Assembly: GCF_000002075.1 (NCBI RefSeq)
Contig: NW_004797278.1
Location: 2,102,639 to 2,166,638 of the forward strand
Direction: 5' to 3'
DNA: 64,000 bases
Source of the DNA: Aplysia californica
Taxonomy: Eukaryota > Mollusca > Gastropoda > Aplysiida > Aplysiidae
In this document: positions 25,001 through 33,011 of the stretch, piece after piece
How positions within the stretch are numbered: position 1 is the first letter of the stretch
How the letters are laid out: each line of letters starts with the position of its first letter
The notes under the pieces: generated by a model
The model's database searches: none
The model's input: the letters and a program-made list of their open reading frames with translations, nothing else
Told to the model about the DNA's origin: nothing
Position numbers and translations under genes: made by a program

Positions 25001-25582
25001 ATGTTGACGTCCTTTGTTACTTTGTTACAGACTGGGTAAACAGTGAACCCTCATCTCACTTACGATTTGAGTTTGATGAGTTCTGGGCAGGGCTTAAATG
25101 GGTTATGAGGACATGCTAACCTCACAGGTGTTATAAAATTACTTGGTGTAATAGGGGTTGTGTGTGTTAAAATATGGTTGCCGCGGCTGTGTTGGACAGG
25201 TGCCCGTTTTACACAGTTAAATTATATAGAAAAAAGGGGGGAAATGGAAAGTGGCCGTTTGTACAGATGGCTGTCAGGACAGCTTCGACTGTATACCCAT
25301 TTCCCCAAAATCGAAAATTATAGGCCTACGCATGGTTCTATGGTGCAGAAACGAATCCATTCACATTGAAACGTGTTGACCTATAGTGAAAAATAAAGAT
25401 CAACATCCATGAGATGGTTGTAGCTGGTATACAATAAACCGGTCAATAAAGCATTTATTTGCCGAAAAGTAAGAGAATCGTGGCAACTTACCAAACAAAT
25501 GCACCAGAGCTGATGAACCATCTCCACGATCTAGGAAAATAACATCTCCATTTGGAAAGTGACTATATTCTTGGTGTGCCAT
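10040..25582 (-). CDS. Glucose-6-phosphate 1-epimerase-like enzyme (aldose 1-epimerase superfamily), complete, 10 exons
   Basis: Enzymes of this YeaD/yeast YMR099c-type family interconvert the alpha and beta anomers of hexose 6-phosphates in the cytosol. Exons 5'->3': 25492-25582, 22524-22575, 20148-20206, 19339-19421, 18936-19009, 15101-15171, 12941-13047, 12131-12195, 11358-11452, 10040-10203. They total 861 nt, all phases fit, and encode 286 aa. The start ATG (25582-25580) is the first ATG after an in-frame stop and gives [12 protein letters not shown]. Landmarks: GATLLSWKC (31-39), [24 protein letters not shown] (60-83), MHTYFRV with the likely catalytic His155, [10 protein letters not shown] (236-245) and MICVEAGKV with the likely catalytic Glu260. 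These correspond to His159 and Glu264 of the yeast enzyme as I recall it. Length is normal for the family. Introns hold at least eight transposon fragments, yet every exon and splice site is intact, so the gene looks functional. Confidence 0.93.
10923..11283. mobile_element. piggyBac-like MITE (361 bp) in the last epimerase intron
   Basis: Flanked by TTAA on both sides (10919-10922 and 11284-11287), the target of piggyBac elements. Ends are CCCTCTGAGC at the left and, inverted, CCCTTTGAGC at the right (9 of 10 match), and CCC termini are typical. No transposase frame. Inside is a tandem repeat of 43 bp (about 2.3 copies from 10941) containing GGTACACCGG palindromes and GCCCGTATGCC. It sits between the last two epimerase exons without touching a splice site. 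Confidence 0.7.
10941..11036. repeat. 43-bp tandem repeat, about 2.3 copies
   Basis: Copies start at about 10941, 10984 and 11027, each beginning CGGTACACC or a variant (CAGTACAAC in the last). The first two differ at one or two bases. The unit contains a CCGGTACACCGGTGG-type near-palindrome. It lies inside the TTAA-flanked element. Confidence 0.85.
13505..15085 (-). mobile_element. 5'-truncated LINE with RNase H domain (I/Nimb-like group)
   Basis: Minus-strand remnant of a non-LTR retrotransposon. Frame 15029-13860 encodes the end of the reverse transcriptase ([26 protein letters not shown]) and an RNase H domain ([65 protein letters not shown]) in which the acidic DEDD residues are all recognisable. 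Frame 13749-13534 continues with a Cys/His C-terminal segment ([20 protein letters not shown]) after a frameshift near 13860-13750. The sequence can be followed upstream to about 15085 ([13 protein letters not shown]) past one in-frame TGA. The 5' part, including endonuclease and RT core, is missing, as usual for 5'-truncated LINE insertions. It lies in an epimerase intron in the same orientation as the gene. Confidence 0.88.
15262..15348. repeat. (CA)n microsatellite
   Basis: ACAC repeats, interrupted at first and then a pure block near 15323-15347, in an epimerase intron. Confidence 0.9.
15880..18600 (-). mobile_element. RTE-type LINE, endonuclease plus part of RT, interrupted by a hAT-like MITE
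   Basis: Reading 5'->3' on the minus strand: [22 protein letters not shown] opens an APE-type endonuclease (18590-17880) with [29 protein letters not shown] and SDHHLL. Next comes a linker (17762-17348: [21 protein letters not shown]). After the inserted element the RT begins ([54 protein letters not shown], then [23 protein letters not shown] and a GVRQGC-like region). It stops near the DWIM stretch; the FADD active-site block and the 3' end are missing. Several frameshifts separate the pieces. A T15 run at 15811-15825 (poly-A on this strand) follows the end. It is a dead copy in an epimerase intron. Confidence 0.88.
16725..17339. mobile_element. hAT-like MITE (615 bp) inserted in the RTE LINE
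   Basis: An 8-bp direct repeat ATTTGTGA flanks it at 16717-16724 and 17340-17347, and hAT elements make 8-bp duplications. The termini are TAGGGGCGGGC at the left and, inverted, TAGAGATGGGCGGG at the right, matching the TAGRGRTGGGC-like hAT end. The body is strikingly rich in GC and CpG with repeated TCTCG/CGAGA motifs and has no transposase frame. Removing it brings the LINE frame back together (GKLLTN followed by [13 protein letters not shown]), so it entered the LINE after the LINE was in place. Confidence 0.88.
20462..20889. mobile_element. TIR-bearing MITE, copy 1 (428 bp)
   Basis: Starts GTCACAACACGGTGGAATCA and ends with the imperfect inverse (rc AGGCAGCGTGGTGAAATCAG, then ACGCTCGTCAA). 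A direct repeat CACAATTGT flanks it (20453-20461 and 20890-20898), consistent with an 8-9-bp target duplication. A second, diverged copy in the same orientation is at about 34306-34858. Both copies share AAAGCTTGTTCATTTG, a GCCAAAGTTT block and a GCCAGTTTCTT block near the right end. No coding capacity. The target length fits hAT or Mutator-type elements; the superfamily is not fixed by the ends. Confidence 0.75.
21504..22215 (+). mobile_element. RTE-type LINE 3' fragment
   Basis: Plus-strand remnant of the C-terminal end of an RTE reverse transcriptase: [50 protein letters not shown], then after stops [51 protein letters not shown]. It ends in a GATGATGAT tail at about 22203-22215, the short-repeat tail typical of RTE 3' ends. 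Several in-frame stops and shifts make it dead. It covers the part missing from the minus-strand RTE copy at 15880-18600, is of a similar RTE type, and lies in opposite orientation to the host gene. Confidence 0.8.
23055..23430 (+). repeat. SINE-like dispersed repeat, copy A
   Basis: Shares long blocks with the minus-strand copy at about 48815-49205: GGCCATTTCC-AAGGGGGGA, GTAGAATTGTAAA-GGGCT, CTTGATAGTCGAAGCAGACTT and GAGAGGTGAGCAGAGTCAG. The right part ends GCGCTCATGTGACCTTATAA then TTGCGAGAGCTGTAAAA, a tail recurring near 48830 and 51530-51575. Overlapping open frames in both copies translate similarly but are frame-shifted relative to each other and have no known domain, so I read them as non-coding. 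Confidence 0.7.
23584..24362 (-). mobile_element. RTE (BovB-like) LINE 3' fragment
   Basis: C-terminal RT region, well preserved: [39 protein letters not shown], then [79 protein letters not shown]. Only one in-frame stop separates the two halves (near 24067), so it is fairly young. It ends in an AGAAGAAGAAGA tail (23584-23598 on the plus strand as CTTCTTCTT), a usual RTE end. The 5' part is lost by truncation. It differs in sequence type from the RTE pieces at 15880-18600 and 21504-22215. Confidence 0.88.
24372..24446 (-). repeat. tRNA-like SINE head or tRNA relic
   Basis: Minus strand carries GAGGTGGCTTTCTACATTTG followed at tRNA-like spacing by GAGGTTTGATCCCTGCC, resembling pol III A and B boxes. 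The cloverleaf is imperfect. It abuts the truncated 5' end of the RTE fragment. Confidence 0.45.
24647..25293. mobile_element. Possible mariner/pogo-type non-autonomous element
   Basis: The right end (reverse strand from 25293) reads TACAGTCGAAGCTGTCCTGA followed by CGGCCAC and then GTGTAAAACGGGCACC. The left end near 24647 has GTCGACTGTTGTGGGCCAC followed by GTGTAAGACGGGCACC. These form an imperfect inverted arrangement, and a direct AAAGTGGC-ACAG-TGGCTGT pair also occurs. No transposase. Boundaries are uncertain. Confidence 0.4.
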
Positions 25583-25592
25583 TGCAGTGGGC

Positions 25593-26132
25593 TTCTTGTT
25601 CTTCAAAGACAGATCTATGAGTGGCAGTTTTGACAATTTAAGTCTAAGGGTGACTCAGGTCTTCTATGATGACATGTAAAAATACTAGCGAGCTTGGCCT
25701 AGGCCGCCGCCTACTCCGTGAAGCACAGCAGATGCTTTGTAATGTAAACAACCAGAACGCGTTGGTTGCTTTGATTTCGTTAACTACTTTTATTAACTCT
25801 TTGTTAACGGCGCGGCAGTCGCCAGTTCAGTGTGGACTCACGGCAGTCATAACAAGACTCCAACAGACCTCGGCAAATTCATATAATAAACAAACTGTAT
25901 TTTACTGCTTGGGTCATTTATTTGTGCTGAGTTTGGTGTTTATTTTATGCAAAGGAAGTTTGTGATGCTGAAATCTTGGCTGACGAAATTGGCTGCGTAC
26001 AGATCCGAGAAGAGGCCCAGGATATTTAGCCTTCCGTAAACTAAGAGTTAATGCATACATAATAAGCAAAAACATAAGATTCCTATTAAATCCCACCCCC
26101 CCTCTCCCTCTCACTCTTTGTCTCTCTACCGA
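25593..26132. promoter_or_regulatory. 5' flank of the epimerase gene
   Basis: Sequence just upstream (higher coordinates) of the first epimerase ATG is somewhat richer in CpG than its surroundings (for example 25690-25860). It probably holds the 5' UTR and promoter. I see no convincing TATA box at a fixed distance. A 99-codon plus-strand frame at 25666-25965 has no recognisable domain. Confidence 0.35.
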
Positions 26133-26174
26133 GTGCGCGCGCGCGCGCGCACACACACACACACACACACATAC
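26133..26174. repeat. Alternating purine-pyrimidine tract (GC)n(AC)n
   Basis: About 16 bp of strict GC alternation followed without a break by about 22 bp of AC alternation, a classic Z-DNA-prone sequence. It lies about 550 bp upstream of the epimerase ATG. Confidence 0.92.
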
Positions 26175-26362
26175 AAACACACAAAGATATATATTAGAGG
26201 GGGAGGGGAGAGAAAGAGAAAAACAGAGAGAGGGAGGGCAGAATGCGATATCGTGGCACTTTCCTTATTCACCATACATTCCGTCATGACGAGAATGTAA
26301 ACATTATTACCGATATAATAATAATATATGGAAAGAGATCGAAAGCTTCCAGCTGTCACCAA

Positions 26363-26540
26363 CAGAGCTGGTTGTAACGGAGTACAAGCAAAGCAATTTT
26401 AGGTACTTCTACTGTATTCCGGTACACTTTTGAGAACCAGTACTTTTACTCTACTCCGATACTTTTTATAAAAGTACTTTTGAGTATTTTTAAAGTACAT
26501 TTTGAGTACTTTTGAAGCTTAATGAAAGGATAAGTGCCGG
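26363..26540. mobile_element. Solo left end of a hAT-like element
   Basis: Begins CAGAGCTGGTTGTAACGGAG, a hAT-type terminus, followed by a cluster of GTACTTTT/GAGTACTTTT motifs at 26400-26515, the subterminal repeat style of some animal hAT elements. I could not find the matching right end, so it appears truncated. Confidence 0.5.
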
Positions 26541-26748
26541 CATTTCTGATAATAATTTACGGAACAAACACCCGGGCGAGCACAGCCGATCAACCATGCA
26601 AGAGTGTTAAAGTTGAGATCAAAGATCTGCCCGTCGCGTCAAAGATCAGCCACTCTCGTGAATGTGATCACAAGCGTTGTAAAACTCGATGAAACGGTAC
26701 AATGTTTGCTCCGGAAGGGATCACACCGAGTTGTGAATTAACCGAACG

Positions 26749-26784
26749 CTAGGCGGTCATAAAAACGGTTTTATGAACGCCTAG
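26749..26784. repeat. Inverted repeat (16-bp arms, 4-bp loop)
   Basis: Arms CTAGGCGGTCATAAAA (26749-26764) and TTTTATGAACGCCTAG (26769-26784) match at 15 of 16 positions. CGAACG-type sequence also surrounds both arms. Confidence 0.85.
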
Positions 26785-26989
26785 ACCGAACGAGTTTGTT
26801 TTCCCCACACCTTAATTGCACTCGCATCTGAGCTCGCCACCTAAACTTACACCACTCGCTGGGTGGGAAGGGCCTACAAGTTCGTTCCAGGCAGGATCAC
26901 ATCGAACTGTGAACTCTTCTCTGACCATCGAAGGCAGTTTTTCTCTATTCCCGAATTTGCGAGACAGCCTGAATTTTAATTGGTGTGGT

Positions 26990-27027
26990 CCACAGAATTC
27001 TACACTAAGTAGTGTAGAATTCTGTGG
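26990..27027. repeat. Perfect hairpin (18-bp arms, 2-bp loop)
   Basis: CCACAGAATTCTACACTA at 26990-27007 is followed by AG and its exact reverse complement at 27010-27027. The function is unknown. Confidence 0.95.
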
Positions 27028-27063
27028 TGTGGTCACAACGTGATGGTGCGTAACGACAAAGGC

Positions 27064-27089
27064 GGGGGGGGGGGGGGGGGGGGGGGGGG
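27064..27089. repeat. Poly(G) run of 26
   Basis: Uninterrupted G homopolymer, able to form G-quadruplexes. The exact length may be affected by sequencing or assembly. Confidence 0.9.
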
Positions 27090-27339
27090 TTCGATCATAA
27101 TATATATGGAAAGCTAGAATTTTTGGAGAGGTAAAGGGGAGGGGCAACTGGATAAACGTAGATCAAGTTCTCGAGACTCACGATAGGCTAATGAGTGTAT
27201 ATAATAATATTATTATATAGGCCTACCCTCTTCAACAATGTAAAATTTATATAAGAGAATCTGTTCATCTCCTGTAAGCCCGAGTCAAGTAAGCGCCGAT
27301 CTCAGGCCTAGAAAACTCTCCAATCAATTCAAGTTAAAG

Positions 27340-27418
27340 AATGCCCTATTGGGGATTCAATCTACTGTCATCTGAACCACAACCCAGTATAATACCAATT
27401 GAGCCAACGGCATGCCCA
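27340..27418 (-). repeat. tRNA-derived SINE head
   Basis: Minus strand has GTTGGCTCAATTGGTATTAT (A box like TRGCNNAGYNGG) and, at normal spacing, GTAGATTGAATCCC (B box like GGTTCRANTCC). It does not fold into a clean tRNA, so a tRNA-derived SINE or relic is likelier than a gene. It lies immediately next to the GA microsatellite. Confidence 0.6.
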
Positions 27419-27469
27419 GTGAGAGAGAAAGTGAGAGAGAGAGAGAGAGAGATAGATAGAGAGAGAGAG

Positions 27470-27524
<55 letters not shown>

Positions 27525-27537
27525 GAGAGAGAGAGTA
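27419..27537. repeat. (GA)n microsatellite with GATA interruptions
   Basis: About 118 bp of GAGA with GATAGATA breaks. On the minus strand it makes a Ser/Leu run that is not a gene. Confidence 0.95.
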
Positions 27538-27738
27538 ATCATGATCCTCTAAATCATTGACCCCCTTCTACTTCTACACCTCCGAACCATCCAAGAATTT
27601 GGCGAACTGCTGCTATCTCTTGCCTGATGTAAACATTTTTGTCTCACATTTTTTTTCTTGTCTAGGAGAACGTTTGGCACTCCAAAAACGATGTCCCCGA
27701 AAAGAGTGAAAAACAACAGTTACATTGAAACAGTGTAA

Positions 27739-27744
27739 TTTATT
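27739..27744 (-). promoter_or_regulatory. Candidate distal polyadenylation signal
   Basis: AATAAA on the minus strand followed by T/G-rich DNA. It could end a very long intersectin 3' UTR or another minus-strand transcript that includes the candidate exon at 32946-33011. Motif evidence only. Confidence 0.3.
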
Positions 27745-30683
27745 AATGGTCAATAAATGAATGCGCAACAACTACGTACAGTGTTCCGGATTTCATGACA
27801 ATTTAGAAAATGAATAAACAAAAACAACACCCCAAAAACATTAACTGTGTTAAATTCTGAGTTTCTCATCAAGCATCACACAGGTACAGTAAATTATCTT
27901 GTTGCTTTGAAATTCAACTACATCTGTGTTTGCCCTTTCACAAAACTCCACAAAACAGCAATTTAAAAATGAAGTGCTTGCCATTTAATTGAAATTATGC
28001 CTTCCTGCAATCCTAAAAATATAAAACTTTTGTCAAGGTTCGAACACACTCAGATATTCTTTAAAAACCAACACCAAACAAATCCAAACCAAACCAAAAA
28101 ACTTACAAGAAAAAAAGACACCCCACACACCTTATATCTAGCCCTAAAGCAAACAGGTAAAGCAATACTAAACACACAATTCAATCCCCTTGTGGGTTAG
28201 TATTCTGCTGTTTTCATCTCATTTGTCAGTATCTCATGAAAGCAGATGGACAGTTCATAAATGAACAAGAAATTCATGTAGAATATATGTGTAACAAAAA
28301 TATCACTTGCAAAATAATAAGTCTTAAACAATATATCATGTAACGAACAACAACTTGGAATCACTCAATCAATAATATACTTATTCTAACACCAACTTAT
28401 CATGGCGTCATTCACTTTTCCATATGCTTTTCACAAACAGATAAAAAAAAACCCACAAAAAAAACAACAACCCCCAAACAGATCTAGCCAGCATTGATTA
28501 AGCTCAGGAGAGAGCATTGGCAGTAAAATTTCTGGCTTGAAAGCCACAATATTTATTAACATTACTTCAACTCCCTCCCTTTAGTGGACATTGGTGCCAA
28601 GAAAAAAACAACAAAACTCATTGATATAGTTTCTAAAAAAATCTCAGTACAAGATCAGACTTCAAAATTTTTATAATAAACATCCATGAATTTTATTTGA
28701 AATTTCTCCAAACGTTTCACTCAAATCTTAAATAAAATAAGATTGAAAAAAAATGGCTTGCACAAAATAAACAAACGTGGTAGGCCTATTCTTAAGGATA
28801 AAATGACTTAGAAGCTGTCGGAATAAATTGTTGGACTATTCATTCACCCACAGGTTGAATCCCCAAAAAGGGAAATGATTAAAAAGGTTCTAGAGAAGAA
28901 AAAACTTTCGAGCAGGTCTTTAACAACTATGGCATAATAATATACAAGTTACTGATATATGATACAAACACTTTCTAGATGAAAAAAATTCCCAAAACAG
29001 CATCAGATCATCACTTTACTATTCCTAACTGCAAATAGAAAATACTTCCTTCATCAGCTAAGACAGGTACATATTATAAAAATATTGTGATTCCGAAGAA
29101 TGGCATGAAAAACTCATTTCGACGTATAGGAGTATGGTCATGATGTGCGTAATTATTCTTGGATAGTCTTAGCTTACACACAAAGACAGATTTGAGCCAT
29201 TAATTTAGTACACAAAGAAGGGTACAAGTAGTAATAATGAGAGTGAAACAGTAAAACAGTAAAACAAAACTCATTATGAACACAAATGTGGTATGCTTAG
29301 AACTTATAGTGACAAGCAGGTGTTAGTTGCTAAGTAATGTGTACAGCAGTGCGTGCCTCAAAAGTATTTGATCTACTCTATGACAAAAGACAAAATTAAG
29401 ACAGAAGAACTTTTTCCAAAGATGGCACCTTCAGCCAAGCTGTTATGCCACATAATAATTAAGAATTATGGCAAGGTACTGTGCTTAGAAGGTGATGCAA
29501 TAACTTTTTTATTCCTTACATCTTTAAGAATAATCCATAATGGCAGGTTTAATTTTTCATCCATTATGATATTGTTCCAAGCTGAAAATTCAAACTGAAG
29601 AATAAAATCAAGGAATAGTAGGCCTACATATTTAACTCTATCATGTTTAACAAATTTGTTATCACCCTCTAAAGCAGAAAAAATAGGCTTGTGTAATTTT
29701 TTCCAAGTAGCTATGATTCTCACAGAACCAAAGTCCTGTTGGCTTTTGTGTTAGCAGAAAACTCAGGCCTGGTCTCATGAGAATAAGAAAGTTCTTGACC
29801 ATTTTGAAATCATTATAAATTGAAAAATTATATCAAAGCACTACAAATGATGTCAGCAGTCTCACTAACAAAATGTTAGAAAGAAATTTATGAATTCTTA
29901 GCTCCTTGCATCATATTAAAAAACCACCACAAGCTGGTTGCTTGAGAGAGAGCTTGTTGATGATTCTTTAGACCAAACCTTTTCCTTCAAAGCCCGTGTG
30001 TCTAAAGTCGCTGTTCTAATCTTAGAACAGTCTGCCATCAAATAACATATTTTATAGTTTTTAGAACAACTGACTGCAGAATACTATGAAAGCATAAAAT
30101 GGCAGGTTGTAGGCCGATTTTTTTAAAACGACAGGAATGGCACAAGAACACGATTGAAAGTAAATGGAGGTTTGCAAATTGAAAATCTGCTGCTCAGGTT
30201 TTGTTTTCAAAGGGGATATGGGCTCTTGACAAAAAATTGACCCGCCTTTAAAAAAAAAAAAAAAACTCAAAAAAGCTTTTTCCAGACGACAAGCCCCGAG
30301 ACACAGAAATCTATTTATGGAGCACACTCCACACAGGGCTCTCAAATAAAAACATATGATGGTCAAAGGTACTGACCATGACAATTTACCAATTTTTCGG
30401 AGACTGAGAGCACCCTTGTAGAAACTTGGGAGCAAAAATAATATGAATTTTCACTCAAATAAAAGGTACCTGTAAATCAACAACTGCAATGTTAGAAAGT
30501 AAAAAAATTTTGAGAATTTTACAGATGCAGTATTTTCTGTTCCACTGTAATATTAACAAGTTGAATCATTTCCGTGTTGATCGGTCTAACACCTCCCCCC
30601 CTTCTCAATGCTTTGATCCAGCCTATCTGAGCTAATTTAGGCTATCAGTTGAAAATAGGAATACTCGATGAAATATTTTCCTT

Positions 30684-30751
30684 ATTTGAGAACTGAACTC
30701 ATGATGCCTTCTGCATTTACGAGAAAAAGCATAACCACTACATCACAATTA
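30684..30751 (-). repeat. tRNA-like relic (SINE head)
   Basis: Minus strand has GATGTAGTGGTTATGC (A-box and D-arm like) and then GAGTTCAGTTCTC (B-box like) at tRNA spacing. The stems are imperfect. Confidence 0.45.
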
Positions 30752-31194
30752 CAAGGTACAAATATAACCCCAAAACTCCACATAGCGGAATCAGCATTCC
30801 AAATGGATCTTAAAAACATCGTAACAAAAAACAAAAAACATAAGATCCTCATTTCTTATAAAGAAGCGTTTTTTTGTAGTTATATTTCAATTCAAATAAG
30901 AGACATTATAACAAATGAACAAAATGGTTAAAAAAGAGATAAAAAACAATTAAAATGATAAATGACAGCTTATGCACCAACAATTTATGAACCAAATTAC
31001 AACATGATACAATCCCATGAATCAATTATAATCACTAACATCCCCTGTGGACCTTGGTGTAAAATCAGTTTTTTAAAAGACAAGTATAAGTATAAATCAC
31101 GCCACATTATTGAATCAGACTTTTGCACTTAGTCTTCTTTTCAACATTTAAGAACCCATTGGCAAAAAACCCCCAAAACGAATGTACAATGAAT

Positions 31195-31258
31195 CCGATC
31201 ACTTACAACTCAGTTTCAAGCATTCCGCTGATCACTAAACCACTGTGCTCAGGCAGAA
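31195..31258 (-). repeat. tRNA-like relic (SINE head), second
   Basis: Minus strand GAGCACAGTGGTTTAGTGAT resembles the A-box and D-arm of the neighbouring relic, with a weaker B box (GAGTTGTAAGTGATC). Confidence 0.35.
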
Positions 31259-32945
31259 CTAGGACGAAGTAAGTAATTCATTCTTTCTCTTTGTCTCTGT
31301 CTGTCTCTCACACAAGCACACACACACACACCCACATTCACACAAAACATTCTTCCTTAAACCACTCTCTTCTCTGTCTGATTTATAAGCACACATGCAA
31401 ACACACAGCAACATCATAAAATGGGTCATCGTTGGAATTTCATCCCCATAAAATGTCCAATATCAAGAGAAAGGACTCTATTAGTCTTCCAAAGAAGCCT
31501 AACAACTTGTTTTGTTCAACTGTTTTGGTCACAAGTCTTCAGAGATAGAAAGGTGAGATATAGATTAAAAAGTATGATGGTATCAAGTCAATAACAGAAG
31601 AGAAACACTGAGTCAAATAATCAATATTTAACACAGATGTCAAACAAATCAAATTCTCGCATTTCGATATCACAAACCGATGAAACGTGTCTTGAGGGAT
31701 ATGAATATACAGAAAAATGAACTCTGCCCCAGACATACGTGTTTGCTGAATATCCATACAATGACAAATGCAAAAAAACAGCTCTATTTGACCAGTTGCT
31801 AAGCCTTAACACAATGTATGAGGGACCACAAACCTACACAATACTTTTACGAAAAACATATGTTTTCACTGTTATGAGAGAAATTGTGTTTATAATTCAT
31901 GAAAACACTGCTTATCACCACTGTTTTTCACAAGAAACTCAGTTTGACCCTGCTTTATAGGTCAAGTAAAAGCACTGGAGTCACTGATATGCTGTGTGAC
32001 AGTAACTTTATATTGAACATTAGCCAACAGTGCTATGGCAAGCATGACACATAGGCTTACAAGAATGACAAATTCTTATTTGAAGGTTCTGAGAAAGAAT
32101 TTTTAAAATCAATGCATCAAACTATACTGCATTTCACATTTCGGGATTCAAAAGGAATATACCCTAAAACACAACCACCATTTGAAGGCTTTGTTGAGAT
32201 GCTGCCAGGGCAGTAAATGTGCCAAGATATCTTTACCAGCTTTTCAAACAATACTGAAAAACAATAAATTGTTAAGTAACGAATGCAGCTAAGTGCTATT
32301 TAGAATCATTATTAATCATGCTAATTTGCACATTTCATCAAGTTTGATAAACCAAAAGGAACAGAATTGTGAAGCATTGTGAAAACAAAAGAAAGACAAG
32401 ATACAGACATGTGTGTAGAAAGAAAGTATTCAAGAGAGTGGGAGGGACTTGACCTATCAACTGAAATTATTGAATGTACCATACTCTTAGAACAACCACT
32501 GGCACTAATGGATAGGAAAGCATAACTCTGACCACAACTTTTTATAATAGAATGATCTTTGCTTTGAACACATAATACATGTACTTTCAGTACGTCGTCA
32601 TAGTTCTCTTATCTTATGGCAATCAACTGATGCTCTTGAGTGACTGAATCACATATATGCAGAATTACATAGCAAAACATGATAAGTAACATTTGAGAAA
32701 CACATGAGACCACGAACGCCTCAAATGAAGGCCAACTGGTTTGAATGGACCTCCACACTGCGATACCTCTACCACAATACTAAAAATAACTGAAAATTGC
32801 GACACCGTTGTTGTTGTAACTGTTCACATCATTAGTGTGTTTTATTTTCTATGTTCTTTGGAAGCACTGCACATAATATTCTTTTAATAATAAATGCTGA
32901 CAAAAAAGCCCATAAAAGCAAAAGATTTGACTTAACATCATTTAC

Positions 32946-33011
32946 CTGAGAATCTGTGTGGGTTTGTCCGAAACTGATACAAAAGTCATCAATCTGGTTC
33001 TTTTTGCCTAC
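32946..33011 (-). CDS. Orphan candidate exon (22 codons)
   Basis: A 66-nt minus-strand segment bounded by a good acceptor (CTTTATAG) and a strong donor (CTCAG then GTAAAT). It is open in the frame VGKKNQIDDFCISFGQTHTDSQ and is an exact multiple of three. No neighbouring exon could be paired with it. If joined to the penultimate intersectin exon it would shift frame and stop after about seven codons. It may be an exon of an unseen gene, an alternative or UTR exon, or chance. Confidence 0.22.

Larger units (their letters stand above)
27745..32945. other. AT-rich non-coding stretch
   Basis: No coding exon could be supported on either strand. It contains scattered homopolymer runs and tRNA-like relics at 30684-30751 and 31195-31258. 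It may be intergenic or a distal 3' UTR. Confidence 0.55.

Noticed and set aside
25666-25965. 99-codon plus-strand frame upstream of the epimerase gene, considered as a divergent gene
   Set aside because: It lacks a recognisable domain, splice partners and a conserved start, and the start used is weak.
27357-27542. Ser/Leu-repeat open frame
   Set aside because: Translation of the (GA)n tract; it also overlaps the tRNA-like head.
31280-31410. Short CA-rich tracts considered as CRISPR-like or phased repeats
   Set aside because: Ordinary interrupted CA microsatellite; no repeat-spacer structure, and this is animal DNA.
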